Origin: Pseudomonas sp. H3(2019)
GTDB taxonomy: Bacteria > Pseudomonadota > Gammaproteobacteria > Pseudomonadales > Pseudomonadaceae
Direction: 5' to 3'
Assembly: GCF_007713465.1 (NCBI RefSeq)
Contig: NZ_VMSG01000005.1
Location: forward strand, 174,825-238,824
DNA length: 64,000 nt
The translations under genes and the position numbers were made by a program. Below are positions 1 through 8,172 of the stretch, in pieces (within the stretch, counting starts at the first letter, position 1; each line of letters opens with the position of its first letter). The notes under the pieces were generated by a model, which was given only the letters and a program-made list of their open reading frames with translations, was not told the origin of the DNA and searched no databases.

Positions 1-729
1 GGCCATTTTTTCCAGCGGCATGTACGGAACCGTGCTGGCGATGCTGATGCCCGCGACGATCCGCCGACTGGCGTCGCGAACCGGAGCCGCCACACAGCGG
101 ATCGACGGTTCGTTGTCTTCCAGATCGAAGGCGTAACCACCCGCCACATACTCCAGCATGCGCTGCTGAAACTGCTCCCAGGATTGCTCGGGGTGTTGCG
201 GCCAGAACTGACTCTTCCCCCCCGCCGGCAAGCTGATTTGATACAGCCGCTGCCATTCCTGCTGCGAGTCATCGAGCATCAGCGCCTTGCCGATCCCGGT
301 GCGCGCCAACGGCATGCGATGACCGACTCGCGAGCGCATTTCCGGGCCATTGCGCCCCGGAATCTTGTGCAAGTACAGCACCTCGTCGCCTTCACGGATC
401 GCCAGATGGATGGTGTCGCCGGTCAGCGCTGACAACTCGTCCAGATAGGGCCCGGCAAGGGTCACCAGCGGCAGCTCTTCGCGAGCCTGAAAACCCAACT
501 CGATCAGCTTCGGTCCGAGCAGGTAACCCACTTGCGGCACCACGCGCAGGTATCGCTCGTCCACCAGGCAACTGGCCAAGCGGTGCGTGGTGCTGCGGGT
601 AGTACCGATCAGCCGGGCGATTTCCTTGAGATCACGAGCACCGCCAGCCACGGCATGCACCACCGCCAAACCGCGCAGCAACGTTTGCGTGCCGGTTGGC
701 GCGGCATTTTTCGAGAGCTCTTCCTGCAT
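1..729 (-). CDS. IclR-family transcriptional regulator (3' end cut by window edge)
   Basis: The minus strand reads open from an ATG at 729 through base 1 (243 codons) with no stop, so the C-terminus lies outside the window. The N-terminal ~75 residues form the IclR-type winged helix (LKEIARLIGTTRSTTHRLAS recognition segment); the rest is the effector-binding domain (LARTGIGKALML, then the CVAAPVRD segment). It is the third gene after dgoK and dgoA, 60 bp behind dgoA, so it probably controls D-galactonate use, perhaps through the dyad upstream of dgoK. The ligand is inferred from context only. Confidence 0.9.
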   Translation of the reverse strand, partial: MQEELSKNAAPTGTQTLLRGLAVVHAVAGGARDLKEIARLIGTTRSTTHRLASCLVDERYLRVVPQVGYLLGPKLIELGFQAREELPLVTLAGPYLDELSALTGDTIHLAIREGDEVLYLHKIPGRNGPEMRSRVGHRMPLARTGIGKALMLDDSQQEWQRLYQISLPAGGKSQFWPQHPEQSWEQFQQRMLEYVAGGYAFDLEDNEPSIRCVAAPVRDASRRIVAGISIASTVPYMPLEKMA

Positions 730-789
730 AGTCCAGCCTTACCGTTAAGCGAGTGAACGGGCGGCATTATGGTTGCCCCCGTGCCGTCA

Positions 790-1419
790 CTACAACTCGA
801 AGTGCAGCGCGTTCCAGGCTGCGACATACACCCCGGCCCGAACGGCCACTTCCGCAGGCGTGAGGCCCGGTTTGAACAACCCGGAACCCAGGCCAAAGCC
901 TTTGACCCCGGCCTCGACAAACGCCTGCATGTTGTCTGGAGTAATCCCGCCCACTGGCACCAGCACGGTCCCGGCCGGCAATACTGCGAGCCAGGCCTTC
1001 ACTACCGCCGGGCCCATCTGCTCGGCCGGGAACATCTTCAACACATCCGCGCCTTCGGCCAGTGCGGCGAATGCTTCAGTCGGTGTCGCCACACCCGGCG
1101 CCAGGTACAAGCCGGCCGCCTTTGCCGCACGCAAGACCTCGGCATCGCAGTGGGGCATGACAATCACCTGGCCACCGGCGGCTTTCACCTGCACGACCTG
1201 CTCCGGGGTCAGCACCGTACCCGCGCCGATCAGGCAATCGGCGGGCAAGGTGCTGTGCAGAATGCGGATGCTTTCATAGGGTTCAGGAGAATTGAGCGGC
1301 ACTTCGATAACCCGGAAACCGGACTGGTACAGAACCTCGCCGATGGCCGCCGCCTCTTGTGGGCGCAGGCCCCGAAGGATCGCGATCAGTCCGTTTGTTG
1401 CCAGTGCTTGCTTGAGCAT
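790..1419 (-). CDS. dgoA: 2-dehydro-3-deoxy-6-phosphogalactonate aldolase
   Basis: This 209-residue class I aldolase of the KDPG/KHG family would cleave 2-dehydro-3-deoxy-6-phosphogalactonate to pyruvate and glyceraldehyde 3-phosphate in the cytoplasm, the last step of the De Ley-Doudoroff galactonate route. The Schiff-base lysine is Lys128 in DVLKMFPAEQ, the catalytic glutamate is Glu39 in VIEVPL, and the phosphate-binding VGGI and GLGSGLF segments follow near the C-terminus. Length is normal for the family. An AGAGGT ribosome site lies just before the ATG and the gene follows dgoK by 9 bp, so the two are co-transcribed. KDPG versus KDPGal specificity is assigned from the adjacent galactonate kinase. 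Confidence 0.93.
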   Translation of the reverse strand: MLKQALATNGLIAILRGLRPQEAAAIGEVLYQSGFRVIEVPLNSPEPYESIRILHSTLPADCLIGAGTVLTPEQVVQVKAAGGQVIVMPHCDAEVLRAAKAAGLYLAPGVATPTEAFAALAEGADVLKMFPAEQMGPAVVKAWLAVLPAGTVLVPVGGITPDNMQAFVEAGVKGFGLGSGLFKPGLTPAEVAVRAGVYVAAWNALHFEL

Positions 1420-1428
1420 GTCAGACCT

Positions 1429-2424
1429 CTAGTCGGGTTGAACGGGAGCGGTTTTGCCGATCAGCCCGGCTGCGACCGCCAGTTGCCACAAACCGCGTTC
1501 GGTGGCTTGCTCGGCCAAGGCCACATGAGGAAAACCGCAGATAGCGAGGGCACGCTGATAGCGGGTGCAGAGTTGGGCATTGCCGATCAGAACGATCGAA
1601 GCAAGCTTTGCGCTGTGGTGGCGACGCACCGTTGCCAGCGCCGCCAGTTCATGGCCGATCAACAGACCAGACAGATAGTCAGGCTGCTGCTTGGCGCTGA
1701 GCTCACCGGTCAAGCCGAGACTGCGAGAACTGAACAGCGTCGACAATGGGCCGATCTCACCATCCGCCGACGACGCCACCTTCACGCCGCGATCAAAGGC
1801 TGCGCAGTCGAAGGCTGCACCGCGCTGTTGCGTGCGCCCGAGAATGCTGTGTTCGCTCAGCACAGCGAACAGTTCGCCAGTCATGAACGTGTCGAAATGA
1901 GTGATGCAGCCTTCGACCACTTCGACCCATTTCGAATGGCTGCCCGGCAGGCCGATCAACAGGTTGTCCCCTGCCCCGGCAGGCAGGTTTTGCAGCACGC
2001 CAAGCACCTGGGTTTCCTCGCCGCGCATCACATTCGGCAGCCGCGAACGCTGGATGACACCGGGCACGATATGCACATCGACGCCGCGCAAGCTGCGGAC
2101 GGTTTGCAGGGAAGTGCCGAGGTTGGCGACATTCGCCGGAGTATCGCAGTAAGCCGCTTCACGCCAGCCCTGAGCACTGCCGACCATGCCGCAGGCAATC
2201 ACCGGAAGACCAGGCTGTGCATCGAGCCAATCACCGCAGGCCTCGTCGAATGCCAGTTCAAAACCGTCGGCACACAACTGGCCGGCGATCACCCGCGGCG
2301 CTTTCGGCAACTGCATGATCCCTGACGCCAGTGACCGCTGATCGAGGACGCCAGCATTCGGGCCGAGCCTGTACGCACGAAGGGACGTCGTCCCCCAATC
2401 GAGCGCGATCAATTGCGCCAGCAT
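1429..2424 (-). CDS. dgoK: 2-dehydro-3-deoxygalactonokinase
   Basis: A 331-residue sugar kinase that phosphorylates 2-dehydro-3-deoxy-D-galactonate at C6, giving the substrate for the adjacent aldolase. The N-terminal DWGTTSLRAYRL phosphate-binding segment and the later LIGLPGSHSKWVEV and FDTFMTGELF segments are typical of the DgoK family, and the length matches. It is the first gene of the minus-strand dgoK-dgoA-iclR unit. The dehydratase and transporter expected for a full galactonate pathway are not in this window and may lie past the left edge. Confidence 0.93.
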   Translation of the reverse strand: MLAQLIALDWGTTSLRAYRLGPNAGVLDQRSLASGIMQLPKAPRVIAGQLCADGFELAFDEACGDWLDAQPGLPVIACGMVGSAQGWREAAYCDTPANVANLGTSLQTVRSLRGVDVHIVPGVIQRSRLPNVMRGEETQVLGVLQNLPAGAGDNLLIGLPGSHSKWVEVVEGCITHFDTFMTGELFAVLSEHSILGRTQQRGAAFDCAAFDRGVKVASSADGEIGPLSTLFSSRSLGLTGELSAKQQPDYLSGLLIGHELAALATVRRHHSAKLASIVLIGNAQLCTRYQRALAICGFPHVALAEQATERGLWQLAVAAGLIGKTAPVQPD

Positions 2425-2494
2425 CGCTTCACCTGTTTTGTTTTTGGCAGTGAGTGAGCTGGACTATAAACCTTGCGGAAGAAAAATCTCAATA

Positions 2495-2527
2495 TGTAAA
2501 TTTGAATCCCACATTATAGGATTTACA
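2495..2527 (-). promoter_or_regulatory. Candidate dgoK promoter with inverted-repeat operator
   Basis: On the minus strand a perfect TATAAT hexamer (2513-2518) lies about 90 bp upstream of the dgoK ATG. It is bracketed by TGTAAAT (2495-2501) and ATTTACA (2521-2527), a 7-bp inverted repeat in an AT-rich stretch. A -35 hexamer is not obvious. A repressor or activator dyad straddling the -10 box would suit the IclR protein encoded at the end of the same unit. This is inference from position and symmetry. Confidence 0.4.
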
Positions 2528-2622
2528 ACCGTAACGAGTTTTTCTCCATCAATGCTTTTAAGATGCCAGGCCATTACCAACGATTGCGCTTATTGCCGCA
2601 CCCGACACTCAAGGACGAAAAC

Positions 2623-3066
2623 ATGAGGAATGCTTTAAAGGCGCTGCTGTTCTGCGGCGTGTTCTGGTCCACTGCCGCTCTTTGCGCATCTGAAAAATTG
2701 AAGGTTGGCGATATCTGGGCCTATAAAAACAGGCCGGGAGAGGAGACATCGACCCTGACCATCCTGAAAATCGAAAACTATCCGAAACTGGGCAAAGTCG
2801 TTCATATCAGGGTCGACAACATTCGGATGATCAATCCGGTGAATGGCGGTGAGTTCAACGAAATGCCTCACCTACCCTTTCAGGCAAGGGCAATCGAACG
2901 CAGCATTACCCAACGGGTGGGGAAAACCGCAGAGATTCCAGACTTCAGTAAAGGTTATGAGGCTTGGAGGGCGGCCTTCGATCAGGGGAAGGCCGGTGTT
3001 TTCAAGATCACGGTAAGACAAACGCTCGACGGTATGATTAGTGGTAATTGGGAAGCAACGGACTAA
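2623..3066 (+). CDS. Small exported protein of unknown function
   Basis: A 147-residue protein with a signal peptide (MRNALKALLF then hydrophobic core, likely cleaved after ALCA). The mature part is mostly beta-prone with no catalytic motif that I recognise and ends in GNWEATD. The ATG at 2623 is chosen because the hydrophobic leader starts there and an upstream extension would add a non-signal-like segment. Its last four bases overlap the end of the convergent acetyltransferase gene. It stands alone, so context gives no function. Probably periplasmic or secreted. Confidence 0.65.
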   Translation: MRNALKALLFCGVFWSTAALCASEKLKVGDIWAYKNRPGEETSTLTILKIENYPKLGKVVHIRVDNIRMINPVNGGEFNEMPHLPFQARAIERSITQRVGKTAEIPDFSKGYEAWRAAFDQGKAGVFKITVRQTLDGMISGNWEATD

Positions 3067-3542
3067 CCCTCGGCAAACTCCCGCAACACGTTGCCATCCA
3101 TGCGATACCGAACCCACTCTTCCTGCGGCTGGGCGCCTAGGGATTTGTAGAAGTCGATGGCCGGGGTGTTCCATTCCAGCACGCTCCATTCGAAGCGACC
3201 GCAGTCGTTGGCGCAGGCGATTTTGGCGAGGTGGCGCAGCAGTTGTTTGCCGGCGCCGCCACCGCGTTGCTCGGGGGTGATGTAGAGGTCTTCCAGGTAC
3301 AGGCAGTTGCTGCCCAGCCAGGTCGAGTAGCTGAAGAAAAACACCGCGAAGCCGATCGGCAAACCGTCGCGCAGACAGATCAGGCCATGGGCGGTAGCAC
3401 CTTCGCTGAACAGACTGCGCTCGATGTCGGCGACACTGGCGATGACTTCATGCCGGGCGCGCTCGTAGTCGGCGAGTTCGGTGATGAACGCGAGAATTTG
3501 TGGCGCATCACTGGGGGTGGCCGGGCGGATTTCGATCGACAT
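3063..3542 (-). CDS. GNAT N-acetyltransferase, diamine/thialysine type
   Basis: A 159-residue GNAT protein. The acetyl-CoA pyrophosphate loop is QRGGGAGK at residues 92-99, preceded by the LYLEDLYITPE strand-turn that resembles spermidine/spermine and thialysine acetyltransferases; the C-terminal VLEWNTPAIDFYKSLGA segment is the usual last alpha-beta unit. A polyamine or related small amine is therefore the likely substrate, acetylated in the cytoplasm, but this is family-level inference. The gene is monocistronic and converges on the small exported protein, overlapping it by 4 bp. Confidence 0.85.
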   Translation of the reverse strand: MSIEIRPATPSDAPQILAFITELADYERARHEVIASVADIERSLFSEGATAHGLICLRDGLPIGFAVFFFSYSTWLGSNCLYLEDLYITPEQRGGGAGKQLLRHLAKIACANDCGRFEWSVLEWNTPAIDFYKSLGAQPQEEWVRYRMDGNVLREFAEG

Positions 3543-3649
3543 GGACGTGCCTTGTGAACAGTTGAAACCGCCATACTATGTCGGCGATCAACGCTCGTCA
3601 CATGTCACTTCAAAACTTAATCTACGGGCGTCACCACAAAAGGATTGTT

Positions 3650-4315
3650 ATGAGCCTCGTTGCCTTCGCCCCACTGCAAAACCTCGCCTCAACCTTGCTG
3701 CCCCATGCGCTGGAGCCGTCCGAGGATGGCGCCCATGATCTGTCGCACTTGCAACGGGTGTGGTGCAACGTTCAACGGATTCAAACCGAAGAAGGCGGTG
3801 ACCTTGAAGTGCTGCTGGCAGCAGTGTTACTGCACGACTGTGTGGCGGTGGAAAAAAACTCGCCGCTGCGTGCTCAGGCCTCACGGTTGGCAGCAGAAAA
3901 AGCCTCGCTAATCCTGAATCAGTTGAATTGGCCCGAACACAAAGCGGCGGCAGCCGCTCACGCCATCGAAGCCCACAGTTTTTCAGCAAACATTCAGCCG
4001 ACAACCCTGGAAGCAAAAATCCTCCAGGACGCCGATCGCCTCGACTCGCTAGGCATGCTCGGTGTTGCCCGCACGTTTTACATCGCCGGGCGCATGGGCA
4101 GCACGCTCTATGATCCACGGGATCCCACGGCGACATCTCGAGAGTACGACGACAAGCGCTTCTGCCTCGACCATTTCCAGACCAAGCTCTTGCACTTGGC
4201 CAACGGCTTCCAGACGCCGACTGGCAAGCGCTTGGCCCAACGACGCCACGAGCGTCTGAAGCGCTTCATGGACGAGTTCATCGAGGAGATCGGTTTACCG
4301 TCCAGTGCCGTCTGA
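3650..4315 (+). CDS. HD-domain phosphohydrolase
   Basis: A 221-residue HD-superfamily protein of the YedJ-like type. Metal ligands are visible as the early HDLSH segment, the LLHD pair and a later QDADRLDSLG aspartate. HD proteins of this size usually hydrolyse phosphomonoesters or nucleotides; the substrate is unknown. The ATG at 3650 is chosen because AAAGGA lies just ahead of it; in-frame starts further upstream lack this. It stands between divergent or unrelated genes, so it is probably its own unit. Confidence 0.8.
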   Translation: MSLVAFAPLQNLASTLLPHALEPSEDGAHDLSHLQRVWCNVQRIQTEEGGDLEVLLAAVLLHDCVAVEKNSPLRAQASRLAAEKASLILNQLNWPEHKAAAAAHAIEAHSFSANIQPTTLEAKILQDADRLDSLGMLGVARTFYIAGRMGSTLYDPRDPTATSREYDDKRFCLDHFQTKLLHLANGFQTPTGKRLAQRRHERLKRFMDEFIEEIGLPSSAV

Positions 4316-4427
4316 AGCCATTATTCCGCCTTCAGCTAACCCTGAAATCGCTAACCACAGAACATACGCCACGACCGCCTGTGTTAGATAAGTCACCGAT
4401 AAACCCTATAGGTAAAGAGACTTGTCC

Positions 4428-5648
4428 ATGCCCAGTCGCAATACCCCGGACACCGCCGTTTCAGGAAAACTGTTTGGTCTGTTCTGCCTCGCCAGTTACC
4501 TGCTTTCACTGTCCTACGGCTCGACCTTTTTGCTCTCGCTGCTGATCAGTTCACGTGGAGGTAATGAGCATGATGCCGGCAGCGTGATCTCGGCGGCGAT
4601 GCTCAGCACGTTCGCGGCGGTGATCCTGTCGGGACACTTGTCGGACCTGCTCGGCGCTGCCCGTTCGATTGCCGTGTTCGGCGGCTTGCTGGTACTTGCC
4701 AGCCTGGGCTTTGCCCTGACCCCGGGTTTCGGCAATGCCCTGCTGTTTTTCGGCCTAACGCTGGGGCTGGGTTGGGGCGTGTTTTACACCTTGGGGCCGA
4801 TTATCGTGGCGATGCTGGTCGCGCCCGCACAACGTGCCAGGTACTTCGCGCTGCTCTCGGGCAGCATGATGACTGGCATCGGCTCGGGACCATTGCTCGG
4901 GCGTGCGGCCAGCGCCCTGGGTTACCCGTTGACCAGCGCATTTTATCTCGCCGCACTGGCGAGCCTGATCGGCGCGCTGCTGTTCTGGCATTTGGGAGTC
5001 GCGCTCAAACAGCGTCCGAATCAATTGGGCACCGCGGCAGTTTCACGGATTTCCTGGACCGCCGCCGTGCGAGTAATGTCATCCAAAGCGCTGTTTCCCA
5101 TCGTCATGGTCGGCCTTGGCGGCTGCGTGTTTGGGGGGCTGTCGAGTTTCCAGACCAGCTATGCCGCGTCCCGTTCACTGGACTATTCTCTGTTCTTTCT
5201 CGGTTTCATGAGCGCTGCGATTACCAGCCGAATGCTGATCGCCAGCTTCGTGGTCAAGCGCGATCCCTATTGGGCATCCTGCATTTTGTCGGGACTGATG
5301 GTGGTGTCGATTCTGATGTTCCGCTTCGTGGTCGACGATGCCTTCACTTACCTGATGGCCGCCGTTGTGTTGGGCGTCGGTTATGGGCTGACCTACTCGG
5401 TGATCAATGGCCTGGCCGCCAATGAAGCGCCGGCCGGCAACACCTCGCAAGCCTTGTTGCTGTTCAGCCTCGGGTACTTCGTGGGCGTGTTTGGTTTTCC
5501 CTTGCTGGCCGGCAAGATCATCGTCGAGCAAGGTCTGCCGACACTATTGCTCACGGTGCTGGCGGTGGCGCTGCTGAACTGGTCGATTTCCGTTGGCCGC
5601 CTGCTGTGGCGGTGGGTAACTGCCAACAAGGTGCTGCAAGAGGCATAG
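4428..5648 (+). CDS. MFS transporter
   Basis: A 406-residue integral membrane protein with about twelve hydrophobic helices. The loop 2-3 motif is present in degenerate form (GHLSDLLGAARS). Hydrophilic linkers after helix six match the two six-helix halves of the major facilitator superfamily. The ATG at 4428 is preferred over a TTG six bases earlier. No substrate can be read from sequence, and neighbours (HD protein, DUF1285) do not help. Drug or small-metabolite efflux is the common role for stand-alone members. Confidence 0.85.
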   Translation: MPSRNTPDTAVSGKLFGLFCLASYLLSLSYGSTFLLSLLISSRGGNEHDAGSVISAAMLSTFAAVILSGHLSDLLGAARSIAVFGGLLVLASLGFALTPGFGNALLFFGLTLGLGWGVFYTLGPIIVAMLVAPAQRARYFALLSGSMMTGIGSGPLLGRAASALGYPLTSAFYLAALASLIGALLFWHLGVALKQRPNQLGTAAVSRISWTAAVRVMSSKALFPIVMVGLGGCVFGGLSSFQTSYAASRSLDYSLFFLGFMSAAITSRMLIASFVVKRDPYWASCILSGLMVVSILMFRFVVDDAFTYLMAAVVLGVGYGLTYSVINGLAANEAPAGNTSQALLLFSLGYFVGVFGFPLLAGKIIVEQGLPTLLLTVLAVALLNWSISVGRLLWRWVTANKVLQEA

Positions 5649-5669
5649 ATCAAACCCGGGCGCTGGCGA

Positions 5670-6230
5670 TCAAGGCTCAAGCCCGATGCGGAAGAATTCA
5701 CCACCGCTCCACACACCCAACCAGCGCTGCCCGTCGATCTCGCGTGCCACCGCCAGCTCGACCAACTGATAAAACACGTTGCGATGAATTAGCGCCTCAA
5801 GGTTGGTGCGTACATGCACGTAGGGCGCTGGCTCCTCGGTCAGCGGATCGATCACCACCCGCAACGGATGCTCGGCACCCGCCTCGGCCTGCTCATCAAC
5901 ATTGGTGGTGAAGCGCAACCGCTGGGCCTCACCCTCGTCTTCGACCTCCAGCGTCACGGCAATGAAAGGCGCGTCATCGACCTTGATTCCGACCTTCTCG
6001 ACCGGAGTAATCAGGAAGTAATCATCGCCGTCGCGGCGAATGATGGTGGAAAACAGCTTGACCATCGGCTTGCGCCCGATCGGCGTGCCCAGGTAATACC
6101 AGGTACCGTCGCGTGCGATGCGCATGTCGATATCGCCGCAGAACTCGGGGTTCCACAAATGGACCGGTGGCAAGCCTTTGGACTTGGGGATTTGCCCCAA
6201 CAGATCATTAGCTTTTTGCGGACCATTCAT
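5670..6230 (-). CDS. DUF1285 family protein
   Basis: A 186-residue soluble protein of the DUF1285 family, recognised by the WYYLGTPIGRKPMVKLFSTI and DDYFLITPVEKVGI segments. The family is common in proteobacteria and has no established biochemical role. The protein has no signal peptide or membrane segment. The downstream DUF4823 lipoprotein gene lies on the same strand just upstream (18 bp gap), so the two are probably co-transcribed. Confidence 0.85.
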   Translation of the reverse strand: MNGPQKANDLLGQIPKSKGLPPVHLWNPEFCGDIDMRIARDGTWYYLGTPIGRKPMVKLFSTIIRRDGDDYFLITPVEKVGIKVDDAPFIAVTLEVEDEGEAQRLRFTTNVDEQAEAGAEHPLRVVIDPLTEEPAPYVHVRTNLEALIHRNVFYQLVELAVAREIDGQRWLGVWSGGEFFRIGLEP

Positions 6231-6247
6231 GCTGCTCTCCTGGTGAG

Positions 6248-6853
6248 TTACTGATCGCTCATGCCCAGCAGGCTACGAGCGTATTGCGCAAGCGGCTGAG
6301 CGATCAAGTCTTCTGGCTTGTTGTCGTGGAACGTCAGTAAACCGCCACGACTCTTGATTCGTGCAGTATCGATCAAATACTGGGTGCTGGTCTCGATCAG
6401 CATGATCTGAATCACTCCACTGTCGAGCCCCAGGCGATCCACGGCGCCCTGATCGAGCAATTCATCCGAGTTGCCGATACGGTCGTCGGCCTGGGCAAAA
6501 CGGGTGTAGAGCAGGTAATGCGCGCCAGCCGCGCGCGCCTCCCCCATAGCGGTGTCGAGACCTTCGGGAGCGCGAGCACGGCGAACCATCGGGAAATATT
6601 CGATGAAGCCGTTGAAGGCTTCTTCAGCGACTACGTTCGGTCGCGGATAGGCACTGCCCGGCGGCGCAAAAGCGCCTTGAGCGATGTAGATAAACGAGTC
6701 CGGCTGAATGCGCAGATTATTCACGCGACGGCTGTCGCTGTGATCGAGCAGACCAGAGTCGCTCATGTGGTAGCGAACCCCTTCGCCCATGTCGCTGACA
6801 TTCATGCAGCCGCCAAGCGCCAAAAAGGCCAGCAGCAAAACCAGGCTACGCAT
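6248..6853 (-). CDS. DUF4823 lipoprotein
   Basis: A 201-residue lipoprotein precursor. A short leader ends in LALGGC, so lipidation is expected at Cys16; the next residues are Met and Asn, giving no inner-membrane retention Asp at +2. The body matches the DUF4823 family as I know it from Pseudomonas, with alternating strands and helices and no catalytic motif. It is the first gene of a two-gene minus-strand unit with the DUF1285 gene. Confidence 0.8.
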   Translation of the reverse strand: MRSLVLLLAFLALGGCMNVSDMGEGVRYHMSDSGLLDHSDSRRVNNLRIQPDSFIYIAQGAFAPPGSAYPRPNVVAEEAFNGFIEYFPMVRRARAPEGLDTAMGEARAAGAHYLLYTRFAQADDRIGNSDELLDQGAVDRLGLDSGVIQIMLIETSTQYLIDTARIKSRGGLLTFHDNKPEDLIAQPLAQYARSLLGMSDQ

Positions 6854-6960
6854 CCTATCCTCCAGAGGCCGGTGACGGAAAACCGGCGAATGTCGGCAGG
6901 ATGCAGCTTCCGCGCCAGCTCATGAACTGTGGTGTGTCAGATGGTTTTCAGGGGATTAGG

Positions 6961-7062
6961 AGATCGCTATCGCGGGCAAGCCTTGCTCCTACAAACTTAG
7001 TGTCGATCACCAAATTGTGGGACCACACAAATCCGAGCAAAGCTTGCTCGCGATGAGGCCAG
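6961..7062. repeat. Pair of REP-type palindromes
   Basis: Two REP-like units face each other: GCGGGCAAGCCTTGCTCC near 6973-6990 and GAGCAAAGCTTGCTCGCG near 7034-7052. The GAGCAAGC core is the usual Pseudomonas REP signature, and the paired inverted arrangement resembles a bacterial interspersed mosaic element. It fills the space between the DUF4823 lipoprotein promoter region and the end of moaA. Confidence 0.7.
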
Positions 7063-7063
7063 G

Positions 7064-8032
7064 CTAGCCCCCGATAATCTTCATGATTGTTGCGCCACCA
7101 GAGAACGCCACTTCCTGCTTGTCTCCCAGAGCTTTCACCAGCAGGCGCTGGAGCGCCGGCAACGCTTGATGACGGGGCTTGTCCAGCAAGTCACCGACAT
7201 AGTGACGGTTACTCGATGACAGGCAGCCATGCAGCCAGCCAGTGGAGGACAGCCGCAAACGTGAGCATGTGCGACAGAACGGCACGCTTTCATTGGCGAT
7301 CACGCCGAAATAGCCGCGCCCCGGAATTTCGTAACGCACCGCCGTGGCATCCACCGGCGCGTCGGCCTGCAGGTACTCATAGCGCTCACCGATCTGGCTC
7401 AGCAACTGCTTGAGGCTGACAAACTGCTGCAGGAATGCATTCGAGTCGCTGGCAAGATGCCCCATGCGCATCAGCTCGATGAAGCGCAATTCATAACCGC
7501 GCTCCAGGCAATAATCGAGCAGCGGCATCACTTGATCGAGGTTCTGCCCGCGCAACGGCACCATGTTGACCTTGATCTTGATGCCTGCTGCGCGAGCCTG
7601 GTCCATGCCGCTGAGCACGGTCGCCAGATCGCCGCCGCGCGCAATGCTGCGGAACGCATCGGCGTCCAGGGTATCGAGGGAAACGTTGATCCGCCGAATG
7701 CCGGCGTCCACCAGCAAGGGCAGTTTCTTCGCCAGCAACTGACCATTGGTGGTCAGGCTGATGTCGGCAAGGCCCATCTGCCCGACAGCCGTCATGAAGG
7801 TTTCCAGCTTCGGGCTCACCAGCGGCTCGCCACCGGTGATCCGCAATCGCTCGATGCCCGCAGCTTCGATCAGGTAGGCAACGCCGCGCGCCATGGCCTC
7901 GGCCGACAGTTCATCCTGCGCAGCCACCAGTCGCTTGCCATTGGGCACGCAATAGGTACAGGCGTAGTTGCAGGCGGAGGTCAGACTGACCCGCAAATTG
8001 CGGAACTGTCTGCCTTGTCGATCAACGATCAT
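7064..8032 (-). CDS. moaA: GTP 3',8-cyclase MoaA
   Basis: A 322-residue radical SAM enzyme for the first step of molybdenum cofactor synthesis. The N-terminal cluster ligands are Cys21, Cys25 and Cys28 (CNYACTYC). The second cluster is formed by a CRTC pair and a third Cys in GWLHGC. The protein ends in Gly-Gly, as MoaA requires. It is a lone gene; other moa genes are elsewhere. Two inverted repeats lie upstream. The molybdenum hydroxylase at 28-31 kb is one likely consumer of the cofactor. Confidence 0.95.
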   Translation of the reverse strand: MIVDRQGRQFRNLRVSLTSACNYACTYCVPNGKRLVAAQDELSAEAMARGVAYLIEAAGIERLRITGGEPLVSPKLETFMTAVGQMGLADISLTTNGQLLAKKLPLLVDAGIRRINVSLDTLDADAFRSIARGGDLATVLSGMDQARAAGIKIKVNMVPLRGQNLDQVMPLLDYCLERGYELRFIELMRMGHLASDSNAFLQQFVSLKQLLSQIGERYEYLQADAPVDATAVRYEIPGRGYFGVIANESVPFCRTCSRLRLSSTGWLHGCLSSSNRHYVGDLLDKPRHQALPALQRLLVKALGDKQEVAFSGGATIMKIIGG

Positions 8033-8063
8033 GGATCACTCCGGCGGAAGTAGATTCGGAAGC

Positions 8064-8095
8064 GCTAAAACTTGACTCACAAATCAAGTTTTAGC
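8064..8095. promoter_or_regulatory. Perfect 12-bp inverted repeat upstream of moaA
   Basis: GCTAAAACTTGA (8064-8075) and TCAAGTTTTAGC (8084-8095) are perfect inverted arms around an 8-base spacer, 32 bp upstream of the moaA start. The arms are AT-rich and there is no T-tract, so it is unlikely to be a terminator for the TetR gene; an operator is more plausible. The core TTGA-N8-TCAA resembles an Anr/Fnr box but its spacing is two bases too wide. Confidence 0.5.
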
Positions 8096-8127
8096 AATAC
8101 CTAAGCCTGAGTATATTCCTGGGGCAC

Positions 8128-8154
8128 TGCGCCATACAGAGAAAACATGGCGCA
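8128..8154. repeat. Inverted repeat between TetR gene and moaA
   Basis: TGCGCCAT (8128-8135) and ATGGCGCA (8147-8154) are perfect 8-bp arms with an 11-base spacer, located about 20 bp past the TetR-gene stop on the minus strand. It could form a hairpin protecting or ending that transcript, but there is no run of T after it. Confidence 0.4.
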
Positions 8155-8172
8155 ATAAGGCATCTGAATGGT

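Noticed and set aside
769..2325. A 518-codon plus-strand frame over dgoA and dgoK
   Set aside because: It is the GC-rich shadow of two clear enzymes on the other strand; its product is His/Gln/Arg-rich with no family features.
8064..8095. Reading the moaA-upstream repeat as an Anr/Fnr box or a molybdenum-cofactor riboswitch
   Set aside because: The half-sites are separated by two bases too many for Anr, and the leader lacks the size and stems of the known cofactor RNA motif.
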